Part shown: one piece after another, positions 58,701-64,000 of the stretch
Layout: each line of letters starts with the position of its first letter
How positions within the stretch are numbered: position 1 is the first letter of the stretch
DNA from: Demequina lutea
GTDB lineage: Bacteria; Actinomycetota; Actinomycetes; Actinomycetales; Demequinaceae
NCBI RefSeq assembly: GCF_013409005.1
Contig: NZ_JACBZO010000001.1
Span: 1,984,001 to 2,048,000 of the forward strand
Reading direction: 5' to 3'
Length of the DNA stretch: 64,000 nucleotides
The notes under the pieces: model-generated
The model's input: the letters and a program-made list of their open reading frames with translations, nothing else
Told to the model about the DNA's origin: nothing
The model's database searches: none
Made by a program: the position numbers and the translations under genes

Positions 58701-59103
58701 CGCCCGTGCCAGCGGTGATCGTCGAATCGATTGACGACCACCCGTCGGCACTGCGTTTGAAGGCCGGTTGGGCAAACAGATCCAGCGTCGTCTGGCCATC
58801 CACTGTTACCGAGTGACTCGTCGGGGTCCAGGACTCCATCCGCGCGGTCGAGACGGGCGCCGACGTGGGGGTCTGCACCGCAGGGGCCACCGCACCGGCG
58901 ACCGTGCCGGATGGCGCCGCGGCGGCGGCGGGAGGTACGGGAACCTGCGGCTCGGCGAACGCAGGTGACGCCGTGACCACACCCAGGCTGACCGCCACGG
59001 TCGCTAGCACGGCAATCAACCTGCGAAAGGCGACCGCCAAACTACGCGGCGATGAATGAGATGCGGTGTGCCGCACGGATGGGTGCACGTGTATTGGACG
59101 CAT
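52771..59103 (-). CDS. Secreted Rhs/YD-repeat protein with C-terminal barnase-like RNase toxin
   Basis: 2110 residues. Sec signal peptide (hydrophobic 27-45, ASPAFA cleavage site near 50). Residues about 50-540 are a beta-rich N-terminal part ending in DPVNTATGALMEQFGDVSVAG. Residues about 540-1840 contain dozens of YD repeats (for example YTYDAAGRVLTQTDPLGR), forming the Rhs shell. The core ends with GQYLDGATGLYDMRARDYDP and YSYNNPLMFSDPSGM. The variable tip is residues about 1848-2110; its last 60 residues resemble barnase/RNase Sa: LPPKPLGYYTESAVWPG with Glu2074, GTERIVVG with Arg2086, YSPDHYGTF with His2102, the three catalytic positions. The ATG at 59103 follows a poly-G ribosome site. 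Related in plan to WapA. Confidence 0.95.
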   Translation of the reverse strand: MRPIHVHPSVRHTASHSSPRSLAVAFRRLIAVLATVAVSLGVVTASPAFAEPQVPVPPAAAAAPSGTVAGAVAPAVQTPTSAPVSTARMESWTPTSHSVTVDGQTTLDLFAQPAFKRSADGWSSIDSTITAGTGDYPFEALGLANPVHFGLTADALMTIDTVNGSVVFGLPGATINTPTLTDGVVTYAGVFPGVDLEFRTDGGRIGKHFVLADAQAKSDFRFTITDPGHTLGTPIEGAGESWTFSAAVAYATGIELPAPAAWTQADQGPGLPGSAHQNVSVTGGGYAIDLSVDPLWAETASYPLVLDPAVQWTDETWTDNNGLSVAFGPTGATDCAGSPCQLADPVDGGIKVGSIRDAIPVGGGQITYTSYLAYVGADVSALAGRQVTSAVIGSYEYWTSLAVKALCSPIGTDSTGADLAAARCGDFKSPVEGSWWHGSDTGWDNWNWHWAADVTADVRAAVKGDGPTGSIAGFAIDAGYMGKDANGNDIWIQGGNGVDVPELRLVYTGYPVPRPLTADQTFGCDCWAGHSSGNQAMAADPVNTATGALMEQFGDVSVAGVGQSISLSRTYNSLDTASGPFGPSWSYAYGASLVENASGEFVFTDGSGTRTRFGALVGGGYAPIDPAVSATLTDGPDGTRVMRNLSGNTMTFDASGALIAAADERGQGLTFAYTGGALTTITDALGQTLTFGWDGTGADARIVSATTSDGRAVGYAYTDTAGAKRLTGVTAVDGTTTTYAYATTGGLSSITDPLGHVSARNTYNKAGRIVSQRDQTGAKTTFAWDAATQTATVTDPTGKVRTDVYNGLNLVKQIDGNGAVVEQLYDGDNNAAATVDAANRLYRSEYDDRDRLVLRVAPAPLYYAESWTYDDADRVTSHTDADGYTTSYTYDAAGLVTSVNNPDGGTNTYTYTTGSEGAPANLLASSTDALGRTTTFTYDTAGDLVSTTTPGGQTTTSTYDATHRRTSTTSPSGAVTSYTYDAAGRMLTVTDPTGAVTTNTYDAAGRLTATADALGRTTRFFYDRSDRLIRTRDAAGNNTRTSYDGAGRVETTTDALGAVTTYAYDDAGRLISTTDALGRVTTMAYDALGQLTSTTDPTGGVTSYTYDVVGQRTSVTDPDGVTQTTTYDRRGHVAAVTNAAGGFQQTYYDSMGRPSQTTDSDGVYTNYTYDLAGQLVVQAKARSTSDYIAGYDEDRTTYAYDADGHTTSTVDPRGSVPGADPAAFTTTVTYDADGRPVTSTDPLGRTVTTEYDADGRPVTVTDPAGNVTTTSYNAVGWTTSVRAPGEGRTHYRYDRVGNLTKRIDPLGSETTYTYDAAGRVLTQTDPLGRVTSTSYDAVGNVAQVVKPSGTQTVDDPTDGTVSYTYDAANRPVATTFSDDTAGFTYDYSAAGRLLTAARVQNGGVSASSAYTYDGAGRKTSVVRTGPGGGDANYSYTSAGRLSGAAWSTGMQVAYSYNQAGELTAVAPSGTGSVPAVNYGYDPSGRVSTVTRQGSTPVTTAAVYDAAGQLASLSHATAAGVLEAYGITRDTRGNPTQVDTTTASGTTSALYTYDAVSRLRSECYPATGDVCTGKSPRNAYTYDLVGNRATETSRTVVGTKATTVSTVSTDYAYDAADELLTKSVDGTATVTNTWSANGALATSTTPTGTQTYVTDLTDELVSYTPFENGPTVGYTQDAQGNRTSRTVDGLLDATWAWDDLSSLPMRIGEYDPAGTLTTGWLPDPTSSTGASLAQTSGSVSSWLLSDPFANTVATVSTIGNTVSGTRTMDAFGVQRTTATGSLADASSGFAGQYLDGATGLYDMRARDYDPASGRFTATDPVAVPTGMPYVAGYSYSYNNPLMFSDPSGMLPGCNGLFSWVWGLANMSCGSNKGANDAGKVTGGFDEKSKEMATSAAAGAVMMSTPGGQAQIAGGYASSVQQDGWLKGTLKASGAYDLANDAYMTPMYLYQGDYWDAGRSAANPTWTGVLTYDSAMLGAMDIAAGALGPLEAAGCTARTEAGAAPSVARFVASADGTIIDTQSSALFQQIENVVKSLRTTKKPPPGVYQGGYKNQKGVYANLGGDLPPKPLGYYTESAVWPGAPGTERIVVGQKPGEVWYSPDHYGTFRSWP

Positions 59104-59210
59104 TGCGTTGAGTCCCCCCCTTGGAGAATTCACTCGACCTCGAGCAATCAAGCGGTAGGGTAGCACGACGATGGGCGGCCATGGGGGTCTTCGCCGGGGG
59201 GGTCAACCAA
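59104..59210. promoter_or_regulatory. Divergent promoter region of rhs and GT-C genes
   Basis: 107 bp between divergent starts. Each start is preceded by a run of seven G residues on its own strand (CCCCCCC at 59114-59120 for rhs; G7 at 59196-59202 for the GT gene). An inverted repeat CTCGACCTCGAG lies at 59133-59144, and TAGGGT near 59156 is a weak -10 candidate for the rightward gene. No clear -35. Confidence 0.35.
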
Positions 59211-60860
59211 ATGGATGAACGGCATACCTCCCGGCACCTTGCCGTATTCATCCTCGGCATCATCGTTGCGGGTGTCCTGGTAGCGGTGTTTGCACCGTCG
59301 ATCACGCCGGGCTACGACACGTCGTTCGCGTTGGCGTGGGGTCGGGACCTTGCCCACGGATACGGCCTAGATTTCACGCACCCCTCCTCCCCCACACCCC
59401 ACCCCCTGGCCTTGCTCGCGGGGCTCGGCGCCGGGTTCGCGCCGGTTCACTTTGCCATCAATGCCGCCGGCGGCCTGGGAGTCGCGGCGGGGCTCACCAC
59501 GCTGGCACTTCTTGGGCTCGTGACGTTCGAAGTGACCGCAAGCCGCATCGCCGTCGGCGCCGCGGTCGCTTGCACCGCGGGCAGCGCCGCAGTAGGCCTG
59601 CTCGTGCTCGGTGCCTCCGCCGACGTCGCCTACAGCGCGATCGGGCTGGGCGCGGTACTCCTGACCCTGCGAGGTCGGCAAACCCTCGCCGTCGCGGCAT
59701 TCGTGGGCGCGGCACTGTTGCGCCCCGAGGCGGTCCTGTTCGCGGTGGTACCGCTCGCACTGGCATTCATGGCCCACCGGGGCGCGGATAGCCGCAGCGC
59801 CAATCACCACGGCCCTGATCAAGAGGGCCCCGCAGCCCGGCCCGCCTGGATTCGCACCGCTTGGATGTTCGCCGCCGGCCTGGCACTGGCAGTAGTGGCA
59901 TGGCTCGCGACGGGCGCGGCAGGAGGAGACCCGCTCGTCGCACTGCACTCGGCCAGCACCAACGCACAGGTCAACAACAACCCACGCGGGCCGATCGTCG
60001 CCCTGACCCACGCCCTGCCCGGGCTGGCAGGCCCCACCGGCTGGCTCACCGTGGGGGCAGCCGCCACTGCGCTTGTCGTGGCGGTGTTGGCTGGGCGCTC
60101 CCGTGCGCGACGTGCCCTCACACCGCAGGCCCGTCCGGGAAGGTCCGCCCCACGCAAGCCCTCCGCACGCAATGCCTCCGCACGCAATGCCTCCGCACAC
60201 AAAACCTCGGTGAGTAGAGCCTCCGCGCGTCAAGTCCAGGCTGCCCCGGTCGCGCGTGACGCTCAACAGCACGCAACGATCATCACGGGCATCTTCGTCG
60301 GCGTCGCCCTGATCGCCTACCTTGCCCAGGGACTCACCGGAACGCCACTGGTCGCCCGCTACCTGCTACTTCCGGCGCTGCTGTGCGTCGCGTTAGCAGC
60401 ACGCTGCATCCCCCTCGCCGCCCGGCTCGCCCGCAACCCGCGGCTATCCACGGCCGTAGCGGCGGCCGTCGGGGTGGTGCTCGTGGGCGCCTCCGCCGGG
60501 TCAAACGTGTCCGCCTGGCACGACGTCAGCTACGCACGCCAGGTGCGCGCCGACGCTTTCACCGCCGCCTCACAACTACTCGACACCGACCTTGCCCGTC
60601 GCTGCGATGCACCCGTCGTGGTCCGCAGCCCCGCCATGGTGGCCATGGTCGCACTGACCCTCGACCGACCGCTGCGCGACATCACCGTCGCCGACCAAGC
60701 CGGAAAGGGTGTGCTGCTCCAGCCCCTGAACAACGATGCCGCCCAACTCGCTGGCTACGGACCCATGACCCCGCTGACACAACAAGCCACCTTCCCCACC
60801 GATGCCCCGCCCCGCCAATCCAACGCCGACTGGGCCCTCTACAGCAGCTGCCAACCATGA
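59211..60860 (+). CDS. Multi-span membrane protein, GT-C glycosyltransferase-like
   Basis: 549 residues from the ATG at 59211 (poly-G ribosome site; in-frame ATGs further upstream are less likely). About ten membrane spans. Early TPGYDTSFALAWGRDLAHG and LTGTPLVARYLLLPALLCVAL resemble lipid-linked-sugar GT-C enzymes and related membrane proteins with Asp in the first loop. A hydrophilic loop (about 330-370) has SARNASARNASAHKT from 15-base repeats. The C-terminal 100 residues are extracytoplasmic (TAASQLLDTDLARRC and onwards). Substrate unknown. The next gene overlaps by four bases and is a GT2 enzyme, so a membrane glycosylation pair is likely. Confidence 0.75.
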   Translation: MDERHTSRHLAVFILGIIVAGVLVAVFAPSITPGYDTSFALAWGRDLAHGYGLDFTHPSSPTPHPLALLAGLGAGFAPVHFAINAAGGLGVAAGLTTLALLGLVTFEVTASRIAVGAAVACTAGSAAVGLLVLGASADVAYSAIGLGAVLLTLRGRQTLAVAAFVGAALLRPEAVLFAVVPLALAFMAHRGADSRSANHHGPDQEGPAARPAWIRTAWMFAAGLALAVVAWLATGAAGGDPLVALHSASTNAQVNNNPRGPIVALTHALPGLAGPTGWLTVGAAATALVVAVLAGRSRARRALTPQARPGRSAPRKPSARNASARNASAHKTSVSRASARQVQAAPVARDAQQHATIITGIFVGVALIAYLAQGLTGTPLVARYLLLPALLCVALAARCIPLAARLARNPRLSTAVAAAVGVVLVGASAGSNVSAWHDVSYARQVRADAFTAASQLLDTDLARRCDAPVVVRSPAMVAMVALTLDRPLRDITVADQAGKGVLLQPLNNDAAQLAGYGPMTPLTQQATFPTDAPPRQSNADWALYSSCQP

Positions 60861-61630
60861 CCGGCCAGCCGCGCGCCCGGCTCGCAAGCCTCGCCATCCA
60901 GCTACCAGACGCGACCCCGCTTGACGTGACGATCCTGTTGCCGTGCCGCAACGAGGCGGCCACCGTCGCGGTCTGCACCACCCTCGCGCTGGCGTGGATC
61001 GCCCGCCGCAACCTGACCGGTGAGGTCCTCGTCGTCGACAACGCTTCAACCGACACGTCCCCCGCCAACGCCCGCACGGCCGGCGCCCGCGTGATCAACG
61101 AGCCTCGCGTCGGCTACGGCAACGCCCTGCGCACCGGGATCGGGTCGGCCCGCGGACGCATCGTGATCATGGCCGACGCCGACAACACCTACGACCTGAC
61201 CGACCTCGACGCGTTCTATGACCCCATCGCCCTGGACCACACCCACGACATCGTCATCGGCGACCGCTTCAACCAACCACCCGCGCGCGTCGCCATGAGT
61301 AGCCTCCACCGTGCCGGAAACTGGGCGCTATCCGCCCTGACCCGTGCCACCACCGGCACCCCCGTCCATGACTTGCACTGCGGGCTGCGCTCCTTCACCC
61401 GGACCACCATGACCGACCTGCCCACGTGGAGCACGGGCATGGAGTTCGCCACCCACATGCTCACCCACGCCCACCATCAGCACCTGCGCATTGCCCAAAC
61501 ACCCATCACCCTGCACGCGCCCGCCAACGGACGGCGCTCCAACCTGCACCCCCTACGCGACGGCCTGCGCCACCTCGCCACCATTGCGCGCGAGGCCCTC
61601 CGACGGCGAGCCGCACGCACGCCCACGTAG
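60857..61630 (+). CDS. Family 2 glycosyltransferase
   Basis: 257 residues, cytosolic with a basic C-terminus. GT-A fold: VTILLPCRNEAATVAVCTTL, EVLVVDNASTDTSP (DxxxxD nucleotide-sugar motif), RVGYGNALRTGIGSARG, and IVIMADADNTYD (DxD-like metal site). Resembles dolichol-phosphate/polyprenol-phosphate glycosyltransferases that make lipid-linked sugar for GT-C enzymes such as the upstream gene. Start by ATGA overlap with the preceding stop. Confidence 0.88.
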   Translation: MTGQPRARLASLAIQLPDATPLDVTILLPCRNEAATVAVCTTLALAWIARRNLTGEVLVVDNASTDTSPANARTAGARVINEPRVGYGNALRTGIGSARGRIVIMADADNTYDLTDLDAFYDPIALDHTHDIVIGDRFNQPPARVAMSSLHRAGNWALSALTRATTGTPVHDLHCGLRSFTRTTMTDLPTWSTGMEFATHMLTHAHHQHLRIAQTPITLHAPANGRRSNLHPLRDGLRHLATIAREALRRRAARTPT

Positions 61631-61684
61631 TCGGTCTAAAGGCTCCACCCCTGCGCCACAACTCCGAGCGCTACAGGTGAAGAG

Positions 61685-63082
61685 TCACCAGGCGAATTCC
61701 TCGATGTGCAGGTGCTCTTCTGGGGCGCCGCAGGCGCGCGCCTCCGCCAGAATCGTGTTCGCCCATACCTGCGGACCGCACACGTAGACGTCGGACGCGA
61801 TCAGTGCCGGAGCGAGTTGCGTCATGCGAGCCGCCATTCCCTGAGGGAGCCAGCCGCGTGCCCGACGCCCGGTGAGCAGATAGAGCGTCGCTCCGCGGTC
61901 CGCGGCCAGAGCACGCACCTCGTCGAGGTGAGGGATCTCTTCCGGCGTTCGTGCCCGCAACATCACCACGATCGGGCCGGAACCGTCGAGGTCCTCAAGC
62001 AGGGACACCATCGGGGCAATTCCCGAGCCCGCGCCGATCAAAACCGTTCCGTGCGCCCGCCGGTGGTGAGGAGTGAATCGACCCAACGGGCCCTCGGCCA
62101 TCACCTTGGTGCCAGGCAGCAGATCGGCCATGGCCGCCGTGAAGTCGCCGACGGGCTTGACCGTGATGCGCAACACGTTCCCTCGCGGGGAGCGCGACAG
62201 CGAGAACGGGTGCGCCTCGAGCCACATTCCGGGGGTCAGGAACCTCCACAGGAAGAACTGTCCCGCCTTGGTCTTCATGCGCGACAGGCCGCGACCGACG
62301 ATCCACACGGAGATTGTGCCGTCCGGGTTGCGGTCGACCCTCTCGACCGTGAGGTTATGCCTCGCAAGCGTCCACACGGGCTTGATGATGCGGTAAAGCA
62401 AGAATCCGCCGACACTCACCGTCCACAGGATCGCCCAGTACCATCTGGCGAAGGTATCGGTTGCGGAATGCGCGATGCCCGAAAACGTCGTGCCCGAGGT
62501 GAACTGGTGAGGGATAGACAGCCCGACCACGAGGTAGGTGAGCAGGTGGACCGTGTGCCAACTCTCGTACTTCCACTTGCGCCTCACGGCCGCGAGCGAC
62601 GTTGCGACGACCGCGATCAGTAGCCAGAACCCGATCACCGACAGCGTCATCTGCGTGCTGAAGTTCAGCAAGAAGTTCCACGCCTGGTTCCACCAACCCG
62701 TGTGGGTCCTGGCGGCGTAACCCAAGATCAGCGTGAAGACGTGGGCCGCGATCATGAAGAAGCCGATGCGCCCCAAACGTCCGTGAAGCAAGGCTGCGCG
62801 GTCGTGGCCAAGCCGACGCTCCACGATCGGGATGCGCGCGATCACGAGGAGCTGAATCATCATCATCGAGGCGGCGACGATTCCCGTCGCACGGCCGACG
62901 GCAGTCAAGGACTCGCCGACCGTGGTGATGGGCGCGCCAGCCGCAAGCATGAGCGATATCGCGCCGACACCTGACAGCCAGAACACCGTCTCCAGCGTGT
63001 CTCTCCACGCGGAGTCGGTCTCCGCCCTCTGTTCAAGGTCTACCCGCGAAGTCGCAATTCTTGGTCTCATGTCGATGCTCAC
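61685..63082 (-). CDS. Ferric-reductase-like transmembrane flavoprotein
   Basis: 465 residues. N-terminal half has six membrane spans with His residues in LLHGRLGRIGFFMIAAHVF and SWHTVHLLTYLVVGLSIPHQF that would bind heme b, as in YedZ/NOX-type domains. C-terminal half is a ferredoxin-NADP reductase-like module: FAD motif HPFSLSRSPRG, NAD motif LIGAGSGIAPMVSLLED, and YVCGPQVW. Moves electrons from cytosolic NAD(P)H across the membrane. GTG at 63082 overlaps the stop of the FMN-binding protein gene (GTGA), so the latter is its likely acceptor partner. Confidence 0.9.
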   Translation of the reverse strand: MSIDMRPRIATSRVDLEQRAETDSAWRDTLETVFWLSGVGAISLMLAAGAPITTVGESLTAVGRATGIVAASMMMIQLLVIARIPIVERRLGHDRAALLHGRLGRIGFFMIAAHVFTLILGYAARTHTGWWNQAWNFLLNFSTQMTLSVIGFWLLIAVVATSLAAVRRKWKYESWHTVHLLTYLVVGLSIPHQFTSGTTFSGIAHSATDTFARWYWAILWTVSVGGFLLYRIIKPVWTLARHNLTVERVDRNPDGTISVWIVGRGLSRMKTKAGQFFLWRFLTPGMWLEAHPFSLSRSPRGNVLRITVKPVGDFTAAMADLLPGTKVMAEGPLGRFTPHHRRAHGTVLIGAGSGIAPMVSLLEDLDGSGPIVVMLRARTPEEIPHLDEVRALAADRGATLYLLTGRRARGWLPQGMAARMTQLAPALIASDVYVCGPQVWANTILAEARACGAPEEHLHIEEFAW

Positions 63083-63723
63083 GCTAGCCCTGCCTTTTGC
63101 ATTGCGGACTGTACAGCGCCCTCAAAGCCTTGAGTCGTGTAGCTCGCGCCGGACACGTAACCCACATTCGCCTTCTGCTGCTGCAACACCGCGTTGATGA
63201 GCAGGGGCAGTGCGTATCCGGTGATCTGTTGCGAGGTCGAGTCTTGGGCGCCGTCCTGCAGCATCTTGATGTTGGTCATTTTGCCCGCCGCGACAGTGAT
63301 CTCGACTTGGAAGCTGCCGTAGCGGGTGTTGACGGCCGAACCACTGAAGGTGCCCGACGGGGCGGCCGGAGCGGGAGCCGGGGCCGGGGCCGAAGTCTTC
63401 GCGGGAGCCGGGGCCGGGGCCGACGTCTTCGCGGGAGCCGGGGGCGGCGCAGAAGTCGTCGCTGGGGCCGAAGTCGCCGCGGGGGCCGACGAGGCGCTGG
63501 CGGACGGACTGGTCGAAGTCGAAGGCGAAGGCGAGGGCGTCGGCGAACCCGTGGCCGTCGCCGACGGTGCCATGGTGGACCCCACCGCGCTATTGCCAAC
63601 GGCGCTGATCGACGTGCCGCTCGGGCTCGCGCTCGTTGCGGCGCCAACGATGCCAGCCGCCCAACCGGCGCCAAGCATCACCGTTGACACCGTGGTGACA
63701 ACCGCTACGGCATTTCGCTTCAT
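63079..63723 (-). CDS. Exported FMN-binding (flavinylated) domain protein, copy 2
   Basis: 214 residues. Signal or anchor (VAVVTTVSTVMLGAGWAAG), then about 95 residues rich in Ser, Pro, Ala and Thr with APAPAPAKTSAPAPAPAK repeats (longer than in copy 1), then an FMN_bind domain: NTRYGSFQVEITVAAGKMT and VGYVSGASYTTQGFEGAVQSA. SGAS at 191-194; Ser194 is the predicted FMN site. GGGAGAG before the ATG. It forms an operon with the membrane reductase, and the shared SGAS motif says that one or both ApbE enzymes modify it. Confidence 0.9.
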   Translation of the reverse strand: MKRNAVAVVTTVSTVMLGAGWAAGIVGAATSASPSGTSISAVGNSAVGSTMAPSATATGSPTPSPSPSTSTSPSASASSAPAATSAPATTSAPPPAPAKTSAPAPAPAKTSAPAPAPAPAAPSGTFSGSAVNTRYGSFQVEITVAAGKMTNIKMLQDGAQDSTSQQITGYALPLLINAVLQQQKANVGYVSGASYTTQGFEGAVQSAMQKAGLA

Positions 63724-63807
63724 TTAATCTCTCCCAGTACCAGGCGCCCTTCCCGGCGCGATACGACAAGACTGATGCCCGAACCTCACAGACCGATCAG
63801 AGCACGT

Positions 63808-64000
63808 TCAGAGAACGGGTAGACCTCGCATCATGATCCCGGAGGGCGCAGACAAGGCCGAGATGTCCTCCCGGGGGTCTACCCGGAGCAACACCAGGTC
63901 GGCCGGATCTCCCTCGGCGAGCACCGGAGCGCCAAGGAATCGGCGTGCGCGCCAGGTGGCCGCGGCGACCACCTCCGCCGCGGGCATGCACGTGGCCATC
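63808..64000 (-). CDS. C-terminal end of an amidohydrolase (partial)
   Basis: Runs off the window end. The visible 63-64 residues end in DPADLVLLRVDPREDISAL and GIMMRGLPVL, the typical last beta-strands of imidazolonepropionase-like amidohydrolases (ADLVLL-DP, then the final RG). Metal-binding residues lie outside the window. Same strand as the FMN-binding gene, 84 bp upstream of its start. Confidence 0.75.
   Translation of the reverse strand, partial: MATCMPAAEVVAAATWRARRFLGAPVLAEGDPADLVLLRVDPREDISALSAPSGIMMRGLPVL

Overview
This is high-GC DNA (dominant G/C third positions, many GTG starts, repeated GTGA/ATGA/TGATG stop-start overlaps) from an actinobacterium. The gene order rimP-nusA-ylxR-infB-rbfA-truB-ribF-rpsO-pnp, then proS, ispG-rip1-dxr, rlmN-cdsA-frr-pyrH-tsf-rpsB, a WhiG/FliA-type sigma gene, xerC-dprA-comM-yraN, and rnhB-lepB-rplS-trmD-rimM-khpA-rpsP is the standard actinomycete housekeeping arrangement. 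A Micrococcales-type organism (Cellulomonadaceae/Demequinaceae-like) is my best guess, by inference only; no rRNA or other marker is present to settle it.

Layout. 1-10.3 kb: translation and RNA-processing genes on the minus strand, broken only by a tandem pair of plus-strand paralogous membrane proteins between ribF and truB. 10.3-16 kb: a DUF4439 lipoprotein, a glycerophosphodiester phosphodiesterase, proS, an M15 carboxypeptidase-like lipoprotein and a GNAT protein. 16-26.3 kb: MEP-pathway genes around a site-2 protease, a DivIVA-domain protein, rlmN, cdsA, then frr-pyrH-tsf-rpsB. 26.6-32.1 kb: an M23 peptidase-like protein, the sigma factor, XerC, DprA, ComM and YraN. 32.2-43.6 kb: accessory DNA inside the normally tight yraN-DUF2469-rnhB block. 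It holds a TetR/MFS efflux pair, then a ROK-controlled sugar-uptake operon (two permeases, a binding lipoprotein, GH15 and GH31 glycosidases, a nucleotidyltransferase-like protein) with no ATPase gene of its own. 43.6-47.9 kb: rnhB to rpsP.

48.2-64 kb is the most interesting part. Two paralogous exported FMN-binding proteins, two convergent ApbE flavin transferases and a ferric-reductase-like membrane flavoprotein form a probable extracytoplasmic flavin electron-transfer system, but it is split. Between its halves lie a Fic protein with a C-terminal winged helix, a remnant of an Rhs core, a barstar-like immunity gene, a 2110-residue secreted Rhs/YD-repeat protein whose last 60 residues look like a barnase/RNase Sa-type ribonuclease, and two cell-envelope glycosyltransferase-like genes. 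The Rhs-RNase/barstar pair has its stop and start codons overlapped. It reads as a contact-dependent polymorphic toxin-immunity locus with a degenerate Rhs copy downstream.

No tRNA, rRNA, CRISPR array, transposase or phage structural gene was seen. Gaps not listed as features are short and showed nothing I could support.
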